Positions 46,501-56,528 of a DNA stretch of 64,000 nucleotides are shown in pieces. The stretch is from Argopecten irradians (Eukaryota > Mollusca > Bivalvia > Pectinida > Pectinidae), in NCBI RefSeq assembly GCF_041381155.1, contig NC_091147.1, positions 37,574,053 through 37,638,052 on the forward strand, in the 5' to 3' direction. The translations under genes were made by a program, and so were the position numbers. Every line of letters starts with the position of its first letter. Position 1 is the first letter of the stretch. The notes beneath the pieces are model-generated. The model saw only the letters and a program-made list of their open reading frames with translations. It was not told where the DNA came from and did no database searches.

Positions 46501-49500
46501 AAATGATATTCATCACTTGAACAATAATGGGTATTTAATAGTGTATATATATTTCTAATTAACAGAAAAAGTAATATAAAATAATGTATTTTGCTTTTGG
46601 TGCATGCGCAATCAGTACTTCATTCCATATAGGATATAGTGCCGCGGAATTTTTTCGGGATGCAATTAATTATTTTTTGTAATTTTAACTTGAAGTAAAA
46701 TTAGAAGCTCAAACTTTTCAAAGGTGGTAATGGTGTAAAGTAAGTAACTTTTGTTACTGAAGAAAAATACTAAATCGCCTGCTCCTGTTTTTGATAGTGA
46801 AAATATACCATTTGTCAGCGGTGGAGCATCTTTAATTGACAAATCAGCCCCTGCCTTGTGTGCCGTAAATGTAAGACTGTGTCCTTTACCTAGATGGACT
46901 TTATTATATATGTCATATAATAGCTATAGTCGTGGTCTAAAGTATGTACGAGTTACGTCCCTTGTATCGTAGTCTGTGTTGTGTAACATGTATTGCTTAC
47001 GTCATCAATAAAGGGGTTCTAAGAAATGGCTGCCTCAGTTATCCGTTAATAGCACATGGTGTCAGAAGTAACTACAAAAGATGGACAGGTTAAAGCCGCC
47101 CACTGAACTCCAATTTACGGGTAATGTGTCAGAAAACTGGCGAAGGTTCAAACAAGCCTATGATATATACGAGGTAGCCGCTAAAATTGATAAGGAGGAT
47201 CAAAAGGTACGCGCTTTCAATTTTCTCCACGTGGCTGGCCCAGCAGCGCACGACGTATATAAAACGTTCGTCTTTGAACAAGAAGGAGATGATGCAAAGT
47301 TAGACAAAATATGTCAACAATTTGAATCTTATTGTAATCCTAGAAAGAACATTACATATGAAAGGCACGTATTCTTCACTAGAAACATGAGAGAAGGGGA
47401 AAAGATCGATGCTTATGTCACAGACCTAAAAACAAAAGCAGCTACTTGTGAATTTTCAACTCTTCAGGATAGCCTGATTAGAGATAGAATTATTTGTGGA
47501 ATTAGAAACGTCCATTTGCGCGAAAGATTACTTCGAGAAAAGGACTTAACACTTGAGAAATGTGTAGAATTTTGTCGGGCATCAGAGGCAAGCAGTATGC
47601 AATTAAAAGAACTGGGAGAAACACAGGGGTCATCTAAAAGTATACATGGCATAAAGAATAAGCAAATATCTACAAAAAAGAGTCAGAAAGAACAGAAACC
47701 TCAACATTCTACTCAATCTAGTCAGAAAAGGGAACCAGACAAGCCAAAGAAAAGATTTAAATGTAAAAAAATGTGGTCTTTCACATGCACCCAGAAACTG
47801 TCCGGCATATGGGAAATCATGCTTAAACTGTAATGGGATGAACCATTTCGCGAAAATGTGCAAAAAGCAAGTACATGCGCTAGATGAAGAAAGTGATGAT
47901 GAATACCAAAACACACAGTTTGTAGGTATGGTACACAAAACCTGTAGTGAACCAGATACACAGACCAAAGACACAGAGTGGCATGTCAAAGTATGGATCA
48001 ATGATCAAAAGGTAACACTTAAGATAGACACAGGAGCAACATGCAACGTCATTCCTGTAAACCTTGCACAACAGCTGAATATAAAGGGCATCAAAACAAC
48101 AAGGACAAAACTTGTGTCTTATTCTGGGCATAGCATTAAAACCGTAGGAAAGAAGGACATTGCTATGGAGTACAAAGGCAAATTCCATGTGGCAACATTC
48201 AACATTGTCAGGTCAAGATTCATGCCAGTCCTAGGTCTAGAAACTTGTGTAGAGATGGGTCTCATACAACGACTAAATGCTATACAAACTGGTAGAGACA
48301 ACAATGAAGTCACAAACAACAATCAACAAACACCTGTTGAAAAGTACAAACATTTATTCTCAGGACTAGGTTGTCTACCTGGAGAATATAAGATTAAGGT
48401 TGATGAGAGCATCCCAGCTGTAGTACATCCTCCAAGGAAGATTCCGCACATGCTTTCACAACAAGTAAAACAAGAGCTTCAACGGATGGAAGAACAAGGT
48501 GTAATAACAAAAGTAACAAAACCTACAAAATGGGTGAACTCTATTGTTGTTGTTAGGAAGCCCAACGGCTCTGTAAGATTGTGTTTAGACCCACGAGACT
48601 TAAACAAAGCGGTGAAACGCGAGCACTTCCCTATGAAGACTGTTGAGGAGGTGGCCGCTAAGCTAGGAGATGCTAAGTTGTTCACTAAACTTGATGCATC
48701 ACAAGGATTTTTCCACATAAAGCTGGCAGAAGAAAGCACGTGGTTAACGACGTTTAATACCCCATTTGGGCGTTACAAATTTGAACGTTTACCTTTCGGC
48801 ATCAACGCAGCCAGTGAGGTATTCCAGAGAGAAACAAGTCAGATTTTTGAAGATATTCCAGGATGTGACGTCATAGTAGATGACATTTTGCTTTGGGGAA
48901 AGAACGAAGATGAGTTAAACAAAACACTCGACGTTGTTCTCCAAAGGGCCGATGAGGTAAATCTAAGATTTAATGAAGAGAAGTGCAAGTTCAATCAAAC
49001 TGAAATAGACTACGTCGGTCATACGTTTGGAGCAGATGGTCTGAAACCAAATAAAGACAGAATTGAGGCAATACTCAACATGCCCGAGCCAACAGATGTG
49101 AAGAGTCTACAGAGACTGCTGGGAATGGTGAATTATCTACAAAAGTTTATACCAGATTTGGCAACTGTTAATGCTCCATTCCATGAACTACTCAAGAAAG
49201 ATGTGTGTTGGCACTGGGATCATAAGCACCAGCAAGCACTTGAACACTTGAAAAGACTCATTTCCCAAGCCCCTGTGCTACAGTACTATAATCAGGATGA
49301 GGAAATTACAATATCTGTTGACGCATCTTCCACAGGATTGGGAGGTTGTCTGATGCAGGGAGGCAAACCAATAGCATTCGCATCAAGATCCCTCAGTTCG
49401 GCAGAAAGGAATTACGCTCAGATAGAAAAGGAAATGCTTGCCATTGTATTTGGAGCAACCAAGTTCCATCAATACATCTACGGTAAAGAGACTATATATG

Positions 49501-52500
49501 TACAAACAGACCATAAGCCATTGGAGAGTCTGTTCAAGAAACCTCTTATCCAGGCTCCACAAAGGATACAGAGAATGATGCTCAAGCTCCAAAAATACAA
49601 CCTAAGTGTGTATTACGTACCAGGGAAAGAGCTACACATAGCTGACGCGTTAAGCCGAGCACCGTTAAGGGATCAGCCAGATACAGAAGAATTCAAAATA
49701 CATACATTTGTTAGTATCTCAACAGAGAAAACAGATGAATTTGTGGAAGAAGTAGATAAGGATCCAATATTGTCAAGAGTAAAGCACCACGTGACATATG
49801 GATGGCCGGAAACCAAGGCAGATGTTTCCAAAGATCTGGATGTGTATTGGAATATTCGTGATGAGCTCAATTTATGTGATGGTCTCCTAATGAAAGGTGA
49901 TAGGATAGTGACTCCGAAGTCACTAATTAGTGAAATGATGAATAAGGTCCATGCTGGACACATGGGAATCACAAAGTGTCTAGAGTTAGCAAAGTCAAGC
50001 CTTTTCTGGGTAGGAATGTCAAAGGACATTCAGAGCAAAGTTGAAAATTGTGAAATATGTCAGAAACACAGGAATTATCAGCAAAAGGAACCAATTGTGC
50101 AGGATGAAATTCCTGATAGGCCATGGGAAAAGTTAGCAAGTGATATATTCTATCTTGGCAGTGATAAATACATGATTTTGGCTGATTACTACTCAAAGTA
50201 TTTTGAGGTGTCCGATATTCCTAATGTTACAAGTTGTACAGTGATACAATACATGAAGTCACACTTTGCGCGCCATGGCATTCCTGAAATTCTGAGGACG
50301 GACAATGGTCCAGAATATTCATCAGGTGAATTCCAAGCATTCATGAATGAGTACAACATCAAACATGTTACCTCTTCACCAAGATATCCGCAGAGCAATG
50401 GATTTGCGGAGAGAACCGTTCAAACTGCAAAAAGGCTTATAAAAAAGGCAAGGGAGGATAATCGTGATCCTGAAATAGCTTTATTAGAACTGAGAAACAC
50501 ACCGGTCTCTGGTGTAGGACTCTCACCAGTCGAAATACTGATGGGACGGAAAACAAAATCTACTATTCCTATCAAAAGATCTTTGCTGAAGCCTAGAGAC
50601 AAATCTCACAAGATGATACAAAGAAACCTGGAAGAAAACCAACAAAAACAGAAGAAGAATTACAACATTGGTGTCAAAGAAATGTCTAGAATTCAACCCA
50701 ACGAGCATGTAAGGATGCATACAGGGAGGACGTGGACACCAGCCAAGTGTATAGGGTATGATAACACACCAAGGTCATACATTCTAAAGAGTGAAGGTCG
50801 AACCTATAGGAGGAACAGGAGAGACATTCTGAAAACTCGCGAGAACTTTTGTGATGAACAATTTTACCAACATCCGTACGCGTACACACACATTCCTGAA
50901 GCACCAACTCCATCTTCAGTGCTTAACGAGACATTACCAAGAGAACGCGAAACCAATCAACAGGAACCACTTCCAATGAAAACTAAAGTAACAAACAAAG
51001 ACACTACGCGATCGCTTACTATGGATACATCGATATCCAAGGAACTAACACCAAATGACAAAGGTGAACAAAAAACAAGTCGAGTGAGTGGTAGGGCAAT
51101 AATCAAACCAAAACGCTATGAGAACTAGATAATGCCCATGACTTGTGCCAAATTTGTGTTCGAACATTTGTTAAAGTGTTTGATATTGTTCGTGAAATAT
51201 ATGTGAGACAATGGTTAATTGGTATTTCAAATTTCAAGTATTTTCTATATTTGACTGTTTAAAGTATTTTAGTAATTATATAATAAGCAAACTACTATAT
51301 TGATGATCTGCAGAAGTAATACATTCATTTTTCAACATTTGATATATAAGGTAAATTTGGAAGGGAGATGTCATATAATAGCTATAGTCGTGGTCTAAAG
51401 TATGTACGAGTTACGTCCCTTGTATCGTAGTCTGTGTTGTGTAACATGTATTGCTTATGTCATCAATAAAGGGGTTCTGAGAAATGGCTGCCTCAGTTAT
51501 CCTTCAATAGCACAATATACAAACAATAATTGTCTGATCGATCTCCTTCAAGTTTTTTAAAACTGATGTCAGAGGACCAAAATAAACCTGTGTCTTTTGT
51601 CGCCTTCTGTTTTGCTATGACATCGTGGCTATCAAATTTCTCGATTTCTCTTTCAAAACCAAGCAGTGAAGATTAAAATTTGCAGATTTAAAAACTTTCC
51701 ATAAATTCTTATTATAATCAATGATGTAAATGTTCATTTGCGAAGATAAACTTTTGCTAATTTACTTGGGTCATGAAATTCACGAAAGTAAATCAAACGC
51801 GAAAGAAAGTTGGTTTACAGTATTCCAGGGGAGGACATAATGTCAGTGATAGTAAACCATGGAGTATTGAGGGTGTCATGTCCAATTTAGACGGAAATAA
51901 GTTGGTATACAGTGCAATTCATTTTGTAAGTGCTTTTAAGAAAATGGAATGCCATTTACTTAAATCAGTTAAAAAAAATTTTTTTATGTTTATATCAAAA
52001 TATTCTAGGTGTGGAATATTACATTTTATAAGTGAATATATCAAACAAACAATACTTAAAATATCTGAAGGTATAACTGGTATCATTAAAATGCATTAAA
52101 CAATTAAAATATTTCAGGTTCATTCAGATTATCAAATCTTTAAATTTGCTTTTAAGGATCTGCTCTGGTGAAATGTCAAAATTTTCTGACATCTAACTTT
52201 TCTTTAATTTTTAGAAATAGGAATTCATATCAAAGTAAAAAAAGTTGTAAAAACAAAATGGTGGTGCACTTTATTTTGAGTTATTATAGAATCAAAGGAA
52301 TGAAAGATAGCTTTGTAAGGTTAATATTGATTTAACCAGAATTTAACTGTTTTGTGTATACACACAACAAAAATAAAACAATGTTATAAGTTGTCTGATA
52401 CTTAGGAATATTCATAAAATTATCAAAATCAATGTTTTCTTTAAGAAAATATTAATATCATATAGTTAACCCATTATTTTTTGGATATGTTACCCCTACC

Positions 52501-53447
52501 CCTATTGCAGATGAAAATACATTGCTTTTTTTTAACAATATTTGTGAGTTCAGACTTCTGCATTTAACAGCATATCTCATCACTAGCTAATATATATTGT
52601 GCAAGAAATTCATATAAATTTAAAACTGAAAAAATGCATCAGAAAATACTATGTACAATCGGTTGCCTGAGGTTACACTTAAACTTGTTGTTTTATTTAC
52701 TGTTAAGTGTTAACATCCAGCCTCAGGGTGATAAAGATGTTAGATAAAAGGGCCAACTTTCAATAAATTTCCATTTATACATGTAGATCAGTTCCTTGTG
52801 GTGATATGAATTACTTTGCTTGGATGATGGGATTACATTACTAAATGGAAATGATTATTTTTTTTTAATTTTCATTTACTCATTTAACTGCAACGAATTT
52901 ACTAAATAGTATAGAGGTACATGTAATATATCATTTGAAACTATGAGTGTTGCATTTTTAGAACAAGTTGATCACGATTAGATACTCAATTATCAATTCA
53001 ATTTACCAGTACTATTTAAATGAAATTTCTGATACAAATTTGGACAAAATGACAAATAATTATAAATTGAAGTAGATTCTACTACAAATATGATTATAAC
53101 CACAAGTTGAAAATAAACAAACTCTAAACCCACCACCTGACCTCATGAATAAATGCAGAACAACTTGACTTTGATTATATCATGTGGTCAGAATTCTTAA
53201 TAACACAAGAACACTCTGACTTTGGAATGTATATATGAGTAGTATCACTAGCCATGCATATTAAATATCTGATGACATTTACCGGTATCTACCTATCAGG
53301 AACTACTATCATCATTTACTGTTTATCAACATGTAAAACCGTGATTTGCCTTGCCAACTTACCTTCAAGAAAGACGCCCAAAGACAATATTAATACTACA
53401 ATGGATTTCGTTAGACATATCAGTCGACGTATTGTTATCACAGACAT
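37544..53447 (-). CDS. DNAJC3: DnaJ homolog C3 / p58IPK, complete, 11 exons
   Basis: The exons are 53363-53447, 46256-46363, 45828-45952, 45040-45114, 44002-44145, 42850-43031, 41945-42170, 40955-41075, 40189-40321, 38506-38651 and 37544-37689. All have GT/AG borders and matching phases and give 496 codons plus stop (human protein: 504). The first exon encodes a signal peptide (MSVITIRRLICL...LSLGVFLEG). Exons 2-9 encode TPR repeats (HLEMGKKLLAAGQLADALSH, ARSQRGNVLLKQGNL, VRE...AAIDLLTQAIE). The J domain follows (RDYYKILGIKR, then KWHPDRY with intact HPD, IAAAKEVLTDP), and the end is GFNPFGSG...KFHFN. Family role: the ER-lumen co-chaperone of BiP binds unfolded clients through its TPRs and stimulates BiP ATPase through the J domain. 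Intron 1 holds an antisense LTR element and a MITE; intron 10 begins with a splice-donor minisatellite. Confidence 0.97.
38240..38505 (-). repeat. 27-bp minisatellite derived from the DNAJC3 exon 10/intron 10 junction
   Basis: On the minus strand the authentic junction reads ACAGATCCAG|GTAAGGTCAA. About nine 27-bp units follow, such as TCACAGATCAAGTAAGGTCA + AAGGTCA, each carrying a GTAAGG-type donor. The most distal unit ends in CAAGTGAGTATA. The array starts right at the authentic donor. Confidence 0.85.
38716..39862 (+). mobile_element. Pearl/Helentron-like (HINE) element with ~157-bp core array, in DNAJC3 intron 9
   Basis: Starts AACAAGAGGCCCAGAGGGCC (a palindrome), then GCTCACCTGG. Six tandem ~157-bp units follow (CAAGGATGTTTGTGGCC recurs near 38902, 39058, 39216, 39375, 39531 and 39689), then an ACGG/ACGACGG microsatellite. 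The 3' hairpin is GCTCACCGGCCC-TTC-GGGCCAGGTGAGC, followed by TAAAA. This core, microsatellite and hairpin order matches bivalve pearl elements. Confidence 0.8.
39768..39817 (+). repeat. ACGG/ACGGACG microsatellite
   Basis: Tandem GGAC/GGACG units, part of the pearl-like element. Confidence 0.9.
40388..40775 (-). repeat. ~56-bp tandem repeat in DNAJC3 intron 8
   Basis: About eight imperfect units contain, on the minus strand, AAAGGGGAGATAATTAT followed in most units by a GTAGGTTA-like sequence that resembles a 5' splice site. The array begins about 180 bp inside the intron, so it is not fused to the exon border. Confidence 0.8.
41465..41817 (+). mobile_element. TTAA MITE, copy d (DNAJC3 intron 7)
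   Basis: Ends TTTAAAGATGCTCCACCGC and GCGGTGGAGCATCTTTAA; full-length core. Confidence 0.92.
43811..43964. mobile_element. MITE of the AGAGTTATCTCCCCTTG family, copy 2 (DNAJC3 intron 5)
   Basis: CAGAGTTATCTGCCCTTG at the left, mirrored by CAAGGCAGGGAACTCTG at the right; TTGCATAT-like bases extend the symmetry on both sides. Confidence 0.75.
44636..45010. mobile_element. 375-bp MITE with ~47-bp TIRs (DNAJC3 intron 4)
   Basis: ACACTGGTAACCCAAAATGT at 44636 is inverted at the right end (ACATTTTGGGTTACCAGTGT). The right end lies only ~30 bp from the donor of the exon at 45040-45114. Confidence 0.85.
46472..46835 (-). mobile_element. TTAA MITE, copy e (DNAJC3 intron 1)
   Basis: A full-length copy in the opposite orientation, close to the DNAJC3 exon at 46256-46363 and just before the LTR element. 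Confidence 0.92.
46911..47056 (+). repeat. 5' LTR
   Basis: 146 bp, TG...CA ends. Pairs with 51369-51514. Confidence 0.93.
47081..47830 (+). other. gag part of the LTR element
   Basis: Capsid-like region of the retrotransposon, beginning MDRLKPPTELQFTGNVSENW as in related bivalve elements. Fossil copy of an element gene, not a host gene. Confidence 0.85.
47840..51128 (+). other. pol part of the LTR element
   Basis: Protease (IDTGAT), reverse transcriptase (VDDILLWG), RNase H (DASSTGLGG) and integrase domains in Ty3/gypsy order. Element-encoded, not host. Confidence 0.92.
51369..51514 (+). repeat. 3' LTR
   Basis: 146 bp, about four differences from the 5' LTR. Confidence 0.93.
51520..53362 (-). 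other. Rest of DNAJC3 intron 1
   Basis: AT-rich intron DNA. A fragment of a MULE-like MITE end is visible at 51824-51880 (CCAGGGGAGGACATAATGTC, AGTGATAGTAAACC). No other gene was seen. Confidence 0.6.
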
Positions 53448-53526
53448 GTTGGAAACTAGTTTCCAGTTAAGAAACGTGTCCTTCTTCTATGAGCATCAGT
53501 TTGCAGTCGATTCTTGTGTGTGTACT

Positions 53527-53545
53527 CGTGGGTTACCTCGATTGG
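53527..53545 (-). promoter_or_regulatory. ER-stress response element (ERSE) of DNAJC3
   Basis: The minus strand reads CCAAT-N9-CCACG exactly (CCAAT, CGAGGTAAC, CCACG), 80 bp upstream of the DNAJC3 ATG and in coding orientation. This is the consensus bound by NF-Y and ATF6/XBP1 in unfolded-protein-response genes, and DNAJC3 is such a gene in mammals. Confidence 0.85.
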
Positions 53546-53597
53546 CCAAACCATCTATTTCCGGGTCAAAGTGAACGATTCTCGCAAGTTGCTAAAC

Positions 53598-53607
53598 TCT
53601 CGCGAGA
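53598..53607. promoter_or_regulatory. TCTCGCGAGA palindromic promoter motif
   Basis: The perfect palindrome TCTCGCGAGA lies about 150 bp upstream of the DNAJC3 ATG. This motif is enriched in CpG promoters of vertebrates and is bound there by BANP; the role in molluscs is inferred. Confidence 0.55.
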
Positions 53608-55090
53608 TATTCCAATGTAAACCAGCCATTTAACCATTTAGGAAATCATGTCGATTGAACATCATAAACAATAACATGTAGGTTTGATTGATGCAGATTG
53701 TTTTGAAATTATATACTTTATGATTCCCTGGAATAATGAACACGGAAAATACATCAGTAACACGTGTCACCAAATTGTATTTATAGTCTACTTTCACTTT
53801 CAGTTTGTTCCGTTACGTCAAAAGCACTTTACTGCTAATGGAGAGGAAATCGTATTTCATGAACAATAGCAGGTTCATGCACACCTGTCCTTATTCATTA
53901 TAATTGAAAAGACATACAACCCATGTACCATATACTGCTCCACTATTATGGAAAAGGCACAGATTACCTGGTATTGCTCACCATGACATATATATGTATC
54001 TATACAGTAATATTGGCAAAGTAACAGCACTTCGAAGCAGGGAGTTTGTCCACCATTGATAATATAGTTTTAAATTTCTAGACAATACATGGTGGGAAAG
54101 GCCTTGGATTTATGTGTTGGTCTTGAAAGTCCTTTAATAAAGATGTTGGCCTTGGAAAGGCCTTGAATTTATGTGTTGGCCTTGAAAAGGCTTTGAAAAA
54201 TACATTTGTTCTAAAATGACATTTGATTCATCATTCGAATTCATATTATAGCATAAAATGAACATTAAATTTGATCAAACTTGCCAGGGAAGTGTGTTGG
54301 GAATCCATATTTTTAATTGTGAAATTGACTGTGTTCTTGTTCTGATTTAGACACATCCCTAAACTTCATTTAAACTATTTCCTAATACATCAGTAAAGGT
54401 AAATGGTCAATTTGTTCCAGAAGTTGTAGTCGACAGAACATTTGATTTTTGTATTGATTGAATCTAAATTTGATTACAATATGGCCTTGAAAATGACCAA
54501 AAAAATCCTTGAAATGTCCTTAAAAAATCCTTGAATTTTTTTTTCTGCACGAACCATGCAATATATAAATATACACGCTTTGTGTAAATTAAACTGGTTG
54601 TGAATAATTGGTTCTAACATATCAATCAAACCGCCAATTTTATATTCTCGCTTCGAGACTAACCCCATTGATTTACTGGAAACCACTTTATTTATATAAT
54701 ATGTATATACAGATATAAATTTTCGTTAGACAACTCAAAGGAATTCAAATCTTACATGAATAATTATACATAAATGCAATAATGTCAGTAAAAGCCCTCT
54801 GTTTTGAATATATATGCAGTCACAATTATTGTCAAAAATAATGGTGATGCGAAACATTGAATACGTGAAAACAAACTGTTTACGATATTCTGTTAGGTGC
54901 CGTTGATCTTTATTGAATTGGCAGGAAATAAAAAGATGAGGAAAACATAAATCTGTGGTGACAAGTTTTATTAATAACAAAAAAAGATTTTAACATAAGA
55001 CAAACAACTCTCATTCTAACTAAGATTTCACAGCAACAATATGCTATCATCACCGATACTTACGAGTTATCATCAATTGTTGTAAACCCA
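53608..55090. other. Intergenic, nothing recognised
   Basis: AT-rich DNA between DNAJC3 and the repeat cluster. It has short local repeats of GGCCTTGGAAAGGCCTTGAA (54095-54200). No gene was recognised. Confidence 0.5.
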
Positions 55091-55095
55091 AACTC

Positions 55096-55413
55096 ATCCT
55101 CGATACTCAGGGGTTCCGATCACTTACGATCTCTACACCCTGGACTATCTCATAGTGAAATTGAAGGCAGCTCAGTGGAAAACATTTGACCAATCACAGG
55201 CTAGCAAAAATTTCCTTTGAAGACAACAGAGAGAGCGACGCCTAACATCAAAGCCCACACAGTCAGCCACAGTGTACCGTTATACGGCTCTTTTGATGTA
55301 CATCAAATGACTAAATTACCTGTTCTATTCTGTTGCCTCCAGTTTTACTATGAGATAGTCCAGGGGTGTAGAGATCGTAAGTGATCAGAACCCCTGGAAT
55401 ATCGAGGATGACC
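55096..55413. mobile_element. MULE-like MITE, copy 6
   Basis: TIRs as at 10241 and 30166. Flanks ACCCAAACT and ACCTAAACT match at 8 of 9 positions, consistent with a 9-bp target duplication. Confidence 0.88.
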
Positions 55414-55474
55414 TAAACTATGAGTATATCCATCCTGAAGTCACAAGGACAGGACACCCTATGTTAATTGCTAT

Positions 55475-55599
55475 CACAGGGACCTGGCACAATTTTTTTA
55501 ACCAACAGTATTGGAACGGAATTTTTTAACCAACATATATATATTAACGTATCATATGTGTACACTGTTGGTTAAAAACGTTCGCGCCAGGCCCCTGTG
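55475..55599. mobile_element. 125-bp hAT-type MITE
   Basis: Ends CACAGGGACCTGGC and GCCAGGCCCCTGTG. The perfect 8-bp target duplication ATTGCTAT lies at 55467-55474 and 55600-55607. Confidence 0.92.
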
Positions 55600-55607
55600 A
55601 TTGCTAT

Positions 55608-56528
55608 ATATGTAAAAGAACCCACAGCCACTTGTCTCATCTGCGAAAATAATGCTTTCACCGCATAAGACAAATTATTTCTGGTGAAATAATTTCAAAT
55701 TATGTATTGACAAGTGCCTGTGATCAATAAATATGTTAATATCTTTTGGTTCCCAAGTCACATCATCTTTCTAAGCTTTAATAATCACTTATCATGATCA
55801 TAATGAACTTAATTTGTTTTAAAATAAAACCAATTGACATACCTTGATGAACACTCATTGAAAATTAAAATACTGGAAAAGAAAAATATAATATGGCTTA
55901 CGCTTACTGACAATTAGATTTCTATGCATTTGCCAACAATATACAGTAGGTATGCCATTTTTGAAAACTTGATTTGAAATTGTAGAGATATTCTATACAT
56001 GTATTGTCGCAGGCATAAAGAAGACATGAATTTTTTCATATCAGAATCAGAAGAAACAACAAACAAAACATAAAAATACATACATGTACTGTGAACGTAG
56101 CAACATTTCCTTGTATTGGAACAGCACAAATACAAACATTTAGCAAACATTATAAGTATATGAAAGACACATTTGAAAATTATGAAAGTTTACATTGAAT
56201 TAAATGAGGTACTGTAAATCAAATTATTTTCGCATGCGATTTAATTTTGTGGGCGATAAAAATTTCGATATTAAATTGCTGCAAAACTTTTTAAATTACA
56301 GTTAAAGTAGATCTCAAAAGTTTAGATCATGAAGTTAAATATCCTCGAAAAACATCCTTACATGTAGATATAAAAATGTGAAATTAAATCGCTGCGAAAT
56401 TAAAATATTTTACATGTTTTCCCCCTTCAAACAACTGTAGTCTCCTAAGGAGTGATAACAATTGCCATGTCAGAAATGACGCACACTTGTACAAATTACT
56501 TAGAACCATTATTGTTATTTTTCCTTCC
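55608..56528. other. Intergenic, nothing recognised
   Basis: AT-rich unique DNA. No gene or repeat was recognised. Confidence 0.5.

Larger units (their letters stand above)
46911..51514 (+). mobile_element. Ty3/gypsy LTR retrotransposon, nearly whole, antisense in DNAJC3 intron 1
   Basis: A 4.6-kb element with two 146-bp LTRs (46911-47056 and 51369-51514) that start TGTCAT and end AGCACA. The 5-bp target repeat ATATA flanks it. A primer-binding-site-like TGGTGTCAGAAG (tRNA-Leu type) follows the first LTR, and a purine tract precedes the second. Parts in order are gag (about 47081-47830) and pol (about 47840-51130), the latter with protease, reverse transcriptase, RNase H and integrase. The RT-RNase H-integrase order defines Ty3/gypsy; no envelope was seen. 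The LTRs differ at about 4 of 146 positions, so insertion is fairly recent. It looks close to whole, with at most about one break. The family often expresses pol by frameshift. Confidence 0.95.
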
